Below, piece after piece: positions 17,007 through 25,558 of a stretch of DNA of 64,000 bases; the first letter of the stretch is position 1, and every line of letters begins with the position of its first letter. The stretch covers positions 434,001 to 498,000 of the forward strand of contig NZ_SJKD01000007.1 of assembly GCF_004331485.1 (NCBI RefSeq), written 5' to 3'. The translations under genes and the position numbers were made by a program. The notes below the pieces were generated by a model. That model saw only the letters and a list, made by a program, of their open reading frames with translations, made no database searches and was not told where the DNA came from. This DNA comes from Kribbella capetownensis. Lineage in GTDB: Bacteria; Actinomycetota; Actinomycetes; Propionibacteriales; Kribbellaceae.

Positions 17007-18149
17007 ATGCCTCTCGTGCTGTATCTGCTCGGCCTGGCCGTGTTCGCCCAGGCGACCTCCGAATTCATGCTCTCCGGGCTCGGCCCGGACATCGCCCAGG
17101 ATCTGGGTGTCTCGATCCCGACGGCCGGCTGGCTCACCTCGGCCTTCGCGGCCGGGATGATCGTCGGCGCTCCGGCGATCGCCGTCCTGGGCGCCCGCTG
17201 GCCCCGCCGGCGCACCCTGCTCGTCACGCTGACCGTGTTCATGTTCGCCCACGTGATCGGCGCCGTCACCACCAGCTTCGCTGTCCTGCTAGTCACCCGC
17301 GTGCTCGCGGCGCTGGCCAACGCGGGCTTCCTGGCGATCGCGCTCGCCACCGCGACCAGCCTGGTTCGTCCCGACGCCAAGGGTCGCGCGACCTCCGTCC
17401 TCCTCGGCGGTACGACGCTCGCCTGCGTCGCCGGCGTACCCGGGGGTGCCGTCCTCGGTCAGCACCTCGGCTGGCGGTCCGCGTTCTGGGCGGTCGCGAT
17501 CATCTCCGTCCCGGCGCTCATCGCGATCCTGTGGCGGGTCCCCGCCCGCACCCCAGGCCCGGTGACGCTCGGCGGATTGCGAGTACGGCGGCGTCTCGTC
17601 GTACTGCTGCTGCTCGGTGCGTTGGTGAACGGCGCGACGTTCTGCTCCTTCACCTACCTGGCACCGGTCCTCACCGAGGTGACCGGCTTGGCCGCGGGCT
17701 CGGTGCCGTTGCTGCTCGCCCTCTTCGGTCTCGGTTCGTTCGCCGGCGTCACCATCGCCGGGCGGTACGCCGACCGCGGCGGCAACCGACCGGTGTTCGT
17801 TGCCGGTGGCATCTTGCTGGCCGGATGGTGCGTGTTCGCCCTGACCGCGTCGACCCCGGTGCCGGCCGTCGTACTGGTGTTCGTCCAGGGCGCACTGTCG
17901 TTGGCCGTCGGCTCGTCCCTGATCTCGGCCGCCTTGTACGCCGGAGCCGAGTCACCGGTCCTGGCCGGAGGTCTTGCCACCGCCGCGCTCAATGTGGGCG
18001 CTGCACTGGGTCCGGTCTTGGGCGGTGTCGGCATCGATCTGGGCGGCTACCGGGCTCCACTCTGGGTCAGTGCCGCCATGGCCGGTACGGCACTGTGCGT
18101 GGCGATCACCGCACACCTGGCGGCTGTCCGGGGCCAGGGGCTCGGTTAG
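17007..18149 (+). CDS. MFS exporter of the Cmx/CmrA chloramphenicol-resistance type
   Basis: A 380-residue, 12-helix major facilitator. The N-terminus MPLVLYLLGLAVFAQATSEF, the segment HVIGA...RVLAALANAGFLAIAL and the antiporter motif C region GGTTLACVAGVPGGAVLGQ closely follow Cmx of Corynebacterium and Cmr of Rhodococcus. Motif A lies in VLGARWPRRRTL. It is expected to pump phenicols out by proton antiport. ATG 17007 follows GCGGAG. The 176-base 5' region carries a promoter, leader ORF and hairpin. Upstream genes are not drug related, so it is probably a stand-alone unit. Confidence 0.88.
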   Translation: MPLVLYLLGLAVFAQATSEFMLSGLGPDIAQDLGVSIPTAGWLTSAFAAGMIVGAPAIAVLGARWPRRRTLLVTLTVFMFAHVIGAVTTSFAVLLVTRVLAALANAGFLAIALATATSLVRPDAKGRATSVLLGGTTLACVAGVPGGAVLGQHLGWRSAFWAVAIISVPALIAILWRVPARTPGPVTLGGLRVRRRLVVLLLLGALVNGATFCSFTYLAPVLTEVTGLAAGSVPLLLALFGLGSFAGVTIAGRYADRGGNRPVFVAGGILLAGWCVFALTASTPVPAVVLVFVQGALSLAVGSSLISAALYAGAESPVLAGGLATAALNVGAALGPVLGGVGIDLGGYRAPLWVSAAMAGTALCVAITAHLAAVRGQGLG

Positions 18150-18192
18150 GCTTATGGACCGCTCATCGGCTTCGGCCTGGGCGAGTACCCGA

Positions 18193-18215
18193 GGGGCCCG
18201 GGTGAAGCGGGCCCC
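18193..18215 (+). terminator. GC-rich hairpin between exporter and cold-shock gene
   Basis: GGGGCCCG (18193-18200) pairs with CGGGCCCC (18208-18215) around a seven-base loop, followed by GTTGTC. It is either the exporter terminator or a structured part of the cold-shock 5' leader; the ribosome-binding site AAGGAG starts six bases later. Confidence 0.6.
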
Positions 18216-18232
18216 GTTGTCAAGGAGTTCCG

Positions 18233-18433
18233 ATGGTGCGCGGCACCGTGAAGTGGTTCAACGCCGACAAGGGCTATGGCTTCCTTGCCGTCGACGGACA
18301 GGACGACGTCTTCGTCCACTGGAGCAAGATCGTCTCCGACGGCTACAAGACGCTGGAGGACGGTCAGCAGGTCGACTTCCAGATCGTCGACGGGCCGAAG
18401 GGCCGCGAGGCCGACACGGTCACTCCGGTCTGA
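18233..18433 (+). CDS. Cold-shock protein, CspA family
   Basis: A 66-residue single cold-shock domain. VRGTVKWFNADKGYGFLAV contains RNP-1 (KGYGFL) and DDVFVHWS contains RNP-2 (VFVHW). It binds single-stranded nucleic acid as an RNA chaperone. The ATG at 18233 has AAGGAG six bases upstream. It stands alone, with a GC hairpin just before it. Confidence 0.96.
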   Translation: MVRGTVKWFNADKGYGFLAVDGQDDVFVHWSKIVSDGYKTLEDGQQVDFQIVDGPKGREADTVTPV

Positions 18434-18555
18434 CCGCGCGAAGGTCCGACCGCGCAAAGCTGTTGCCCCCGGCCCACGCCGTTTCCCGGTTTCCGGACTG
18501 CACGGGGAGTCGTCAACCGATAACCTGACCACCTCACCTTGGGAGGGTCAGAGAC

Positions 18556-19710
18556 GTGACAGAGCCGGTACCCGTCATCCGCAGGCTCGAGCAGGCGCTG
18601 GCCGACGACGACTTCGCCTGGTCGCTGCTGCTCGTCGGCGAGGACCAGACCGACAAACTGGCCACGCTCACCGGCGACCTGCGCGGACCGTTCTCCAAGA
18701 CCGGCGACGGCAAACAGATCACCTCGGGCTTCTCCTACTGGGGTATCGGTCCCACGATCGCGTGGGCGAACGCCACCAACGACCCGTTCTACCTGGTGAT
18801 GAAAGCCGGCACGGAGTCATTCCTGCGGCACTGGCGCAAGCTCCGGCCGCATGTCGAGAACGGCGGGTTCCACCTGGTCAGCCTCGGTGTCGGCACCGGC
18901 GTCAAGGACCGCACGATCCTCGGCGACATGCGCCGCCAGAACCCGGACATGTTCTACATCCCGGTGGACATGAGCTCGGAGATGCTCCGGCTGGGGACCG
19001 TCGAGCCGGTCCGCGGCGCCCACTTCCCGATGTCGCAGGTGCTGCCGGTGCAGCTCGACTTCTCGCTCGACGACAACATGGACGAGCTGGGCCAGATGCT
19101 CGCCCGGCTGGTCGGTGCCGACCCGATCCTGTTCACGCTGACCGGCAACACGCTGGCGAACTTCGAGAGCGACGAGGACGTCCTCAGCACCATCACCCGG
19201 GTCCTGCGCCCGCAGGACCGGCTGCTGCTCGAGGTGGCCAGCACCAGCAGTCTGGACCGGGACGCCGCGAAGGCGGCAGCCGACGAATACCACCAGACCC
19301 GGGCGTTCGCCGAGTTCGTGACCAGCGCGCTGCGGTACAACACCGACCTGAAGATCGACAACGACCGGATCGACTTCCGCGGCGAGGTCGAGAACGACGA
19401 CGCCCTGCGGGTGAAGATCGTCTGGCAGAACAACACCGGCGAGCCGATCGTGATGGGTCTGCCGGACCACACCGAGGTGGTGCTGGACCCGGAGGACACC
19501 ATCCTGCTGTACACCACCCGCAAGTTCTCCACCGAGCGGCTGAAGCGGCTCACCGCCGCCTGTGACCTGACGCCGATCGAGCACGCACACTCCGGCTTCC
19601 GGCACACCCGCCGGCCCAGCCCGTTCGGACTCGACCTGCTGCTGCTCGCCCCGGGCACTGTCGAAGGTCCGGCCGTCACCACCCTCGCCGACGACATCTG
19701 GTCGACATGA
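18556..19710 (+). CDS. Methyltransferase of the histidine-specific (EgtD-like, Methyltransf_33) family
   Basis: A 384-residue SAM-dependent enzyme. LVSLGVGTGVKDRTIL resembles the glycine motif of EgtD-type methyltransferases. The downstream acidic step is FYIPVDMSSEMLR, and LFTLTGNTLANFESDEDVLS matches the family signature. Unlike ergothioneine clusters, no egtB, egtC or egtE lies nearby, so the substrate is uncertain. GTG 18556 follows GGGAGGGTCAGAGAC. Its end overlaps the next gene start by four bases (ATGA), so the two products probably work together. Confidence 0.75.
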   Translation: MTEPVPVIRRLEQALADDDFAWSLLLVGEDQTDKLATLTGDLRGPFSKTGDGKQITSGFSYWGIGPTIAWANATNDPFYLVMKAGTESFLRHWRKLRPHVENGGFHLVSLGVGTGVKDRTILGDMRRQNPDMFYIPVDMSSEMLRLGTVEPVRGAHFPMSQVLPVQLDFSLDDNMDELGQMLARLVGADPILFTLTGNTLANFESDEDVLSTITRVLRPQDRLLLEVASTSSLDRDAAKAAADEYHQTRAFAEFVTSALRYNTDLKIDNDRIDFRGEVENDDALRVKIVWQNNTGEPIVMGLPDHTEVVLDPEDTILLYTTRKFSTERLKRLTAACDLTPIEHAHSGFRHTRRPSPFGLDLLLLAPGTVEGPAVTTLADDIWST

Positions 19711-20282
19711 TCCCTGCCAGTGCGCGCCGGACAGTGGTCACCGCACTGAGCTACGGACTTCTGGGCCTCGCGTTCTCACTGGGGGTGATCTGGTTCTTCT
19801 GGCCGGAGAACTCCCGGTGGGAGCCGGCGGTGAACTCGCTGACTCTGGTCGCCGGGCTGACCGGTATCTTCGTCGAGCGCCTGACTGCCGAAGCGGAGCG
19901 CCGTACCGAGGTACTCCGGGCGGTCGCGGACGAACTGCAGGAGAACCAGCGGCTGCTGAACGACGAGCGGTTCTCCCCGGCGACGCCGACGACCAGGCAG
20001 GTGTACCCGCGACTCGTGGTGTCCGCGGTGGACCTCGCGCTCGTCTCGGGAGCCCTCGGGTTGCACCGCGACTCCGAGCTGGTCGGCCTGCTGCACCGGT
20101 GGCGCGACACCGTGCACCTGTTCAACCGGCGGCTCGACCTGACCGAGATCAGCACCTTCTCCAACAGCATCTCGACCGAGGAGCTGGCCGCCTTCCACCG
20201 GGCCCTGCACCGGGAGAACAGCTACTTCGCCGCGACCCGGGACAAGCTCGAGACCCTGCTCACCCGGCTGCCCACCTCTTAA
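19707..20282 (+). CDS. Two-helix membrane protein with coiled-coil domain
   Basis: A 191-residue protein with two N-terminal membrane helices (ALSYGLLGLAFSLGVIWFFW and VNSLTLVAGLTGIFVERL). A charged helix follows (TAEAERRTEVLRAVADELQENQ, coiled-coil-like), then a soluble helical domain. I do not recognise the family. Translational coupling to the methyltransferase suggests it anchors or regulates that enzyme at the membrane. Its stop codon lies inside a candidate operator of the next promoter. Confidence 0.7.
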   Translation: MIPASARRTVVTALSYGLLGLAFSLGVIWFFWPENSRWEPAVNSLTLVAGLTGIFVERLTAEAERRTEVLRAVADELQENQRLLNDERFSPATPTTRQVYPRLVVSAVDLALVSGALGLHRDSELVGLLHRWRDTVHLFNRRLDLTEISTFSNSISTEELAAFHRALHRENSYFAATRDKLETLLTRLPTS

Positions 20283-20299
20283 CGGCTGAGGCCGTAAAT
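20278..20299 (+). promoter_or_regulatory. Upstream copy of the ATTTACGGTC/GACCGTAAAT operator
   Basis: The right arm GGCCGTAAAT matches GACCGTAAAT at 9 of 10 positions and the left arm CTTAACGGCT matches at 6 of 10, with the same two-base spacer. It lies 75 bases upstream of a second, better copy in front of the beta-propeller gene, about seven helical turns away. Confidence 0.5.
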
Positions 20300-20325
20300 G
20301 GACTGTGCACATTTGGCCCGAGCGG

Positions 20326-20374
20326 TTGACTTGGCCACATTCCCAGGGCTTCACTTTCGGACAGGACCGTAAAT
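20326..20374 (+). promoter_or_regulatory. Promoter with operator in front of the secreted propeller gene
   Basis: TTGACT (20326-20331) is a -35 box and a weak -10 (TTCACT, 20350-20355) follows after 18 bases. The operator at 20353-20374 (arms ACTTTCGGAC and GACCGTAAAT, two-base spacer) matches the perfect palindrome at 29922-29943 at 17 of 20 arm positions. It covers the predicted start of transcription, which suits repression. Confidence 0.65.
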
Positions 20375-20397
20375 ACGGCACCCCCGGAGGCCTTCGC

Positions 20398-22416
20398 ATG
20401 CGATCAGCCCGCTCGCTCATCGCGGTGGCACTTGCCGCCGTCCTCGTGTCGACCCTGACCACTCCCGCCCAGGCGAACCACAATCCACCGACAGGCAAGC
20501 TCGTGTCACTCGGTATCCCGCTGTCCGACGTACTCCTGATCGGGGGCACCGTCGCCCCTGGCCCGAACGGCAAGACCGCGATCTGGAACGTGTCCACCGG
20601 CAGTCCGGCGTACCTGAACGCCGTCGACCCGGCCACCGGCGAGAGCCTGCTGTCCGCGGCCCTGCCCGGCGCCGACGGCAGCTACGCGGTCGCTGCGACC
20701 CCGGATGGCACGATCTACGTCGGCACGTACAACAACGGTCACCTCTATCGCCTGCGACCCGGCTCCGGGACCACGGTCGAGGACCTCGGCCGCCCGATCG
20801 CGTCCGAGACGTTCATCTGGCGCATCACCACCGACAACCAGGGCAATGTGTACGGCGGCACGTTCCCGAACGGCAAGGTGTTCCGGTACGACGACCAGAC
20901 CGGCGCCGTCCGCGACTACGGCCAGATGAAGGCCGGCCAGCCGTACGTCAAGAGCATCGACTACGCCGACGGCAAGATCTACACCGGCTCGCTGCCCGAC
21001 GCACACATCATGGAGCTCGACGTCGCCAGCGGCGCGATCACCGAACTGCCGTCCCCACCCGGGCTCGGCGACCCGACCGACAAGGTCGTGTACGACCTGA
21101 ACGCCCGCGGCGGCCGCGTCTACGCCCGGATCAGCACCGCCTTCCCCGGCCCGCTGTACGTCTGGGACATCGCCTCCCGCACCTGGGTGGACGAGATCCC
21201 GAACGCGCACGGCCTGGACATCTCGCCGGTCGGCGGCGACGGCTCGCTGTACCTGATCCAGGCCAGTGAGCTGAAGAAGTACGACCCGGCGACCAAGACG
21301 CTGACCGGGACCGGCCTGACCTTCACCGGACGGATCCAGAACGCCCGCGCGATCGGGTACGCCGACCTCGGCCTGCCCGACTACCCGGGCACGAGCGTCG
21401 TCGGCACGCTCTGGCGCGGCGAGGAGTTCCGGTACAACCCGCAGACCGGGAAGTCGGAGATCTTCGAGACCAAGGTCCGCCGCGAGCCGATCGAGATCCT
21501 GTCCGTCGCCGGCGGCCAGTCCAAGGTGTACGCCGGTGGCTTCCTGAACGGCGGCGTCTCCGTGGTCGACCCGGCCACCGGCCAAGCGGCGTACAACCGG
21601 TTCTCCCAGACCGAGGCGCTGATGGAGAGCTCCGACGGCAAGCTGTGGATCGGCGCCTACCCGGAGGCCCGGCTGTACTCGTACGACCAGACCCAGCCGT
21701 GGAGCAGTCCGGAGTACTCCCCCGGACCGCCCGGTACACCGGACAACCCGACGCTGGCGGTCAACCTGCACTCCGAGCTGCAGACCCGCGCCCGCGCGCT
21801 GGCGGAGGTGAACGGCAAGATCGCGGTCGGCACCGTCCCCGACGGCGACCGGCTCGGCGGCGTACTGGCCATCTTCGACCCGAATACCGGGACCACCCAG
21901 TCCTTCCGCAACGTGGTCCAGGACGAGAGCATCTTCGGCCTGACCGCCCGCCGCGGCATCGTCTACGGCGGTACGTCGATCGTCGGCGGACTGTCCACCA
22001 CCCCGCCGACCCGGGACGCGGGCACCGTGTTCGCCTGGGACGCGGCCAAGTCCCGCAAGCTGTGGGAGACCGTGCCGGTGCCCGGTGCGGCCACGGTCTC
22101 GTCCGTCACCATCGGCCCGGACGGGCTGCTGTACGGCGTGGCCGGCAAAACCGTGTTCGCGGTGGACCCCCGAGACGGCAAGCTGGTCAAGTCCTTCACG
22201 CTCGGGACCACCACGTCCAGCGGCGACATCGTCGCCACCAACGAGGCGGTGTACGTGAGCATCGACCTCACCAAGGTCTACCGGATCGCGCCGGGAAAGA
22301 AGCAGATCCCGACGCTGTTCGTCGAGCACGCCCACCGGCGGCTCGGGGTCCGGGGAGATCACCAGCTGCTGCTCACCAGCGGCTCCGAGCTGTTCCGAGT
22401 TGATATCAGCCGTTGA
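20398..22416 (+). CDS. Secreted beta-propeller protein (PQQ/WD-like repeats)
   Basis: A 672-residue exported protein with an N-terminal signal peptide (MRSARSLIAVALAAVLVSTL, cleavage near PAQA-NH). The rest is made of propeller blades: DGTIYVGTYNNGHLYRL, GNVYGGTFPNGKVFRYD, GKIYTGSLPDAHIMELD, SKVYAGGFLNGGVSVVD, DGKLWIGAYPEARLYSYD. There is no catalytic motif, so a ligand-binding or polymer-recognition role is more likely than catalysis. GGAGG lies eight bases before ATG 20398. It shares its operator type with the ABC importer directly downstream and with the 30 kb cluster. Confidence 0.8.
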   Translation: MRSARSLIAVALAAVLVSTLTTPAQANHNPPTGKLVSLGIPLSDVLLIGGTVAPGPNGKTAIWNVSTGSPAYLNAVDPATGESLLSAALPGADGSYAVAATPDGTIYVGTYNNGHLYRLRPGSGTTVEDLGRPIASETFIWRITTDNQGNVYGGTFPNGKVFRYDDQTGAVRDYGQMKAGQPYVKSIDYADGKIYTGSLPDAHIMELDVASGAITELPSPPGLGDPTDKVVYDLNARGGRVYARISTAFPGPLYVWDIASRTWVDEIPNAHGLDISPVGGDGSLYLIQASELKKYDPATKTLTGTGLTFTGRIQNARAIGYADLGLPDYPGTSVVGTLWRGEEFRYNPQTGKSEIFETKVRREPIEILSVAGGQSKVYAGGFLNGGVSVVDPATGQAAYNRFSQTEALMESSDGKLWIGAYPEARLYSYDQTQPWSSPEYSPGPPGTPDNPTLAVNLHSELQTRARALAEVNGKIAVGTVPDGDRLGGVLAIFDPNTGTTQSFRNVVQDESIFGLTARRGIVYGGTSIVGGLSTTPPTRDAGTVFAWDAAKSRKLWETVPVPGAATVSSVTIGPDGLLYGVAGKTVFAVDPRDGKLVKSFTLGTTTSSGDIVATNEAVYVSIDLTKVYRIAPGKKQIPTLFVEHAHRRLGVRGDHQLLLTSGSELFRVDISR

Positions 22417-22459
22417 CAGCCGAAATTCGACCCGGCTACTTTCGGTCCTGACCGTTATT
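22413..22459 (+). promoter_or_regulatory. Promoter and operator of the ABC importer
   Basis: TTGACA (22413-22418, overlapping the previous stop codon) and TACTTT (22437-22442) are 18 bases apart. The operator at 22438-22459 (arms ACTTTCGGTC and GACCGTTATT, spacer CT) matches the 29922-29943 palindrome at 16 of 20 positions and covers the -10 box. A degenerate second copy begins 31 bases further on (CTACTTTCCGG at 22467). Confidence 0.7.
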
Positions 22460-22506
22460 CGGCGATCTACTTTCCGGCCCTGACTTCCGGACACCCTGGG
22501 GGTGCG

Positions 22507-23784
22507 ATGTCTTCCACGCTTCACACGACCGTCCGCCGCATCGCGGCACCACTCACGGCGCTCGTACTGGCCGCCGCACTCTCCTCGTGCGGCGGCGACT
22601 CGGGCTCCTCGTCGACCGAGACCAAGAGCGTCACGCTCTGGATGTATCCGGTGATCGGCGACCAGGCGGCCAGCGACGCCTACTGGCAGAAGGTCGAGAA
22701 GGACTTCGAGGCCGCGAACTCCGGCATCGACCTGAAGCTGGAGATGCAGCCGTGGGCGAACCGGGAGGAGAAGGTCGCGGCGGCGTTCTCCGGCAAGAAG
22801 GGCCCGGACGTCCTGCTGATGATCCCCGACCAGATCCCGCAGTACGTCACCAACGGCTCGCTCGAGCCGGTCGACGACGTGGTGACACCGGACAAGGACA
22901 AGTTCCTGCCGGCCGCGATCCCGGGCCTGACCGTCGAGGGCAAGGTGTACGGCGCACCGATCTACCACACCGTCACCTCGACGATGTACAACAAGACGAT
23001 CCTGACCAAGGCCGGCATCACCAAGCCGCCGGAGACCTGGGACGAGATCAAGGCCGCGGCGCCGAAGATCAAGGCGGCCGGGTTCTCGACGCTGGACTAC
23101 TCCGCCTCGCCGGAGGCGTCGCTGAACCTGAACTTCTACCCGCTGCTGTGGCAGGCCGGCGGCAAGGTGTTCGCCGACGACGGCAAGTCGGTCGCCTTCA
23201 ACCAGGCCCCGGGCCTGGCGGCGCTCACCTTCCTCAAGTCCCTGTGGGACGAGGGCGGCATCCCGAAGAGCGCACTGAGCAACGGCAACACCGTCGCCGA
23301 CTCGCCGCTGGGCAAGGGCCAGGTCGCGATGGCCTTCACCAGCACGCCGGCCGACGCGGGCACCGTGGCGAAGACCTGGGGCGCGGCGAACATCGAGATC
23401 GGTACGCCGCTGACCGGCCAGAAGCAGGTCGGCTTCGGTCTGCCCGGCGGGCTCGTGCTGAACGCCGCCTCGGAGAACAAGGACGCCGCGAAGAAGTTCA
23501 TGTCGTTCATGATCCAGCCGCCGCAACTGGAGGCGCTCAGCAAGGCGTCCGGCTTCTACACCCCGCGCACCGATGTGAAGGCGCCGGCCGCGGACGCGAC
23601 GGCGGCGAAGTTCGCCGACGCGCTGCAGTACGCCTTCCCGGGTGAGCCGAACCCGGCCGCCCGGCAGGTGAACTCGCTGCTCGGCGTCGAGATCCAGGCC
23701 GTGCTGACCGGCAAGAAGCAGCCGCAGCAGGCGCTCGACGACGCCGCCAAGCAGGCCAACGACCTTCTGTCGAGACAGCGTTGA
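22507..23784 (+). CDS. Sugar-type ABC transporter substrate-binding lipoprotein
   Basis: A 425-residue family 1 extracellular solute-binding protein. The lipobox LSSC (Cys28) follows a charged N-terminus and hydrophobic stretch (LTALVLAAAL), and a Ser/Thr linker precedes the mature domain (VTLWMYPVIGDQAASDAYW). AAFSGKKGPDVLLMIPDQ and GAPIYHTVTSTMYNK are typical of CUT1 oligosaccharide binders. The start is ATG 22507. It is followed without a gap by two permease genes. The ligand is unknown. Confidence 0.9.
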   Translation: MSSTLHTTVRRIAAPLTALVLAAALSSCGGDSGSSSTETKSVTLWMYPVIGDQAASDAYWQKVEKDFEAANSGIDLKLEMQPWANREEKVAAAFSGKKGPDVLLMIPDQIPQYVTNGSLEPVDDVVTPDKDKFLPAAIPGLTVEGKVYGAPIYHTVTSTMYNKTILTKAGITKPPETWDEIKAAAPKIKAAGFSTLDYSASPEASLNLNFYPLLWQAGGKVFADDGKSVAFNQAPGLAALTFLKSLWDEGGIPKSALSNGNTVADSPLGKGQVAMAFTSTPADAGTVAKTWGAANIEIGTPLTGQKQVGFGLPGGLVLNAASENKDAAKKFMSFMIQPPQLEALSKASGFYTPRTDVKAPAADATAAKFADALQYAFPGEPNPAARQVNSLLGVEIQAVLTGKKQPQQALDDAAKQANDLLSRQR

Positions 23785-24686
23785 CCGACACACTCCGGCA
23801 GCCCGCGTCGTCGCTGCGGCGGCGCGGGCCCCGCCGTAGGCCATGGGTCGGGCTGCTGTTCGTGGCCCCGATGCTCGCGTTGTTCCTGGTGTTCCGGTTC
23901 CTGCCGGTGGTCGGCGCGTTCCTGCTCTCGCTCACCGACTACCGGCTCAGCGGCCGCTGGACCTTCGTTGCCGTGGACAACTACACGCGGCTGCTCCAGG
24001 ACGACCTGTTCCGGCAGAGCCTGGTGGTCACCCTCACCTACACGGTGATCTTCGTCCCGCTGACCGTGCTGCTGTCGCTGGGCACCGCGATCATGTTGCA
24101 GCAGGTGGTGTGGAACCGCGGTTTCTTCCGCAGCGTGTTCTTCCTGCCGTACGTGACCAGCATCGTGCTGGCCGCGGTCATCTGGAAGTGGATCTACGAC
24201 GCCCAGGACGGCCTGCTGAACGCCGTCCTCGGGCTGGTGTCGGTCGGGCCGGTGGACTTCCTCGGCCAGTCCGGATCGGTGCTTGCGTCGATCGCGGTGA
24301 CGTCGGCCTGGAAGGGCTTCGGCTACTCGATGCTGATCCTGCTGGCCGGACTCCAGGCGGTGCCGAAGTCGTACCTCGACGCGGCGATGATCGACGGCGC
24401 CGGCAGCTGGCAGCGGTTCCGCTACATCACCTTGCCGCAGCTGCGTCCGGTGCTGTTCTTCGTGCTGGTGATCGAGACCATCGGCGCGTTCCAGGTCTTC
24501 GACGCGATGTACGTGATGACCGGTGGCGGGCCGGTCCGTTCCAGCTACTCACTCGTCTATCTGCTCTACGACAGCGGCTTCAAGTACTTCGACTTCGGCT
24601 ACGCCAGTGCGATCGGACTGGTGCTGTTCCTGATCGTGCTCATCGTCTCGCTCGTACAGCGACGACTCGTCGGGAGGGACGACTGA
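23781..24686 (+). CDS. Sugar ABC transporter permease, MalF-type
   Basis: A 301-residue inner-membrane permease with six helices. The EAA loop reads YLDAAMIDGAGSWQRFRYITLPQLRP, the contact site for the ATPase. The start is TTG at 23781, overlapping the lipoprotein stop (TTGA), which implies translational coupling. With the next gene it forms the heterodimeric channel of a CUT1 importer. Confidence 0.92.
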   Translation: MTDTLRQPASSLRRRGPRRRPWVGLLFVAPMLALFLVFRFLPVVGAFLLSLTDYRLSGRWTFVAVDNYTRLLQDDLFRQSLVVTLTYTVIFVPLTVLLSLGTAIMLQQVVWNRGFFRSVFFLPYVTSIVLAAVIWKWIYDAQDGLLNAVLGLVSVGPVDFLGQSGSVLASIAVTSAWKGFGYSMLILLAGLQAVPKSYLDAAMIDGAGSWQRFRYITLPQLRPVLFFVLVIETIGAFQVFDAMYVMTGGGPVRSSYSLVYLLYDSGFKYFDFGYASAIGLVLFLIVLIVSLVQRRLVGRDD

Positions 24687-25558
24687 TGGTGAACCTGCTC
24701 GAACGACCCAAGGTCCAGGACCGGACCGAGTCGCCGCGGGTCGACCGCCGCCCGGTCGCCCGGCTCACCCTGCCGACGCTGCTGGCGCTGACCGCGATCG
24801 TCACCGTCGTACCGTTCGCGGCCATGGTCCTGGTCGCGTTCGCGCCGCCGAGCGGCCGGACGTTCCCGGACGCACTCAACCCGGCCAACTTCACGTTCGA
24901 GAACTTCGAGCGGGTGCTGTCCAGCTCGGACATCCCCCGCTGGACGGTCAACTCGCTGCTGTACTCGCTGGTGTCGGTGGTCTGCGTACTGCTGTTCGCG
25001 TCGATGGCCGGCTACGCCTTCGCGAAGAAGCGGTTCCCCGGCCGGGACATCATGTTCTGGGCCTTCCTGGCCACTCTGATGGTGCCGTTCCAGGCGACGC
25101 TGATCCCGTCGTACATCCTGGTCTCGCGGCTGGACTGGGTGGACAGCTTCTGGGGGCTGATCGTGCCCACGCTGGCGAACTCGCAGGCGGTGTTCCTGCT
25201 GCGGCAGTTCATCAGCCAGTTGCCGGACGAATTGTTCGAGGCGGCCGAGATCGACGGTGCGCCGGAGTGGCGGATCTTCACCCAGATCGTGCTGCCGCTG
25301 ATCCGGCCCGCGCTGGCCACGCTCGGCATCTTCGTGTTCCTGTGGCACTGGAACGACTTCCTCTGGCCGCTGGTGATCGGCCAGTCCGCCGAGATGCAGA
25401 CGCTCACCGTCGGCCTGGCGACCCTGCAGACGCAGGCGGTGCCGATCAACCAGGTGATGGCCGGCGCGACCATCACCGTCGTACCGAGCCTGCTCGTGTT
25501 CGGCCTGCTGCAGCGCTACCTGACCGACAGCATCGCGATGTCCGGGCTCAAGGGCTGA
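24686..25558 (+). CDS. Sugar ABC transporter permease, MalG-type
   Basis: A 290-residue permease with six helices and the EAA loop LFEAAEIDGAPEWRIFTQIVLPLIRP. Its ATG overlaps the stop of the first permease (TGATG). No ATP-binding subunit is encoded nearby, so the importer probably borrows a shared MsiK-type ATPase, as is known for many actinobacterial CUT1 systems. The 3' end overlaps the convergent membrane-protein gene by 11 bases. Confidence 0.92.
   Translation: MVNLLERPKVQDRTESPRVDRRPVARLTLPTLLALTAIVTVVPFAAMVLVAFAPPSGRTFPDALNPANFTFENFERVLSSSDIPRWTVNSLLYSLVSVVCVLLFASMAGYAFAKKRFPGRDIMFWAFLATLMVPFQATLIPSYILVSRLDWVDSFWGLIVPTLANSQAVFLLRQFISQLPDELFEAAEIDGAPEWRIFTQIVLPLIRPALATLGIFVFLWHWNDFLWPLVIGQSAEMQTLTVGLATLQTQAVPINQVMAGATITVVPSLLVFGLLQRYLTDSIAMSGLKG

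Noticed and set aside
18421-18462. Direct repeat TGACCGCGC / CGACCGCGC after the cold-shock gene.
   Set aside because: Two short GC-rich words in GC-rich DNA, with no further structure.
20506-23844. A minus-strand open frame of about 1,100 codons across the propeller and binding-protein genes.
   Set aside because: It is a frame shadow of two well-supported plus-strand genes; its translation is Arg/Gly/Val-rich, has no domain signatures, and crosses their promoter.
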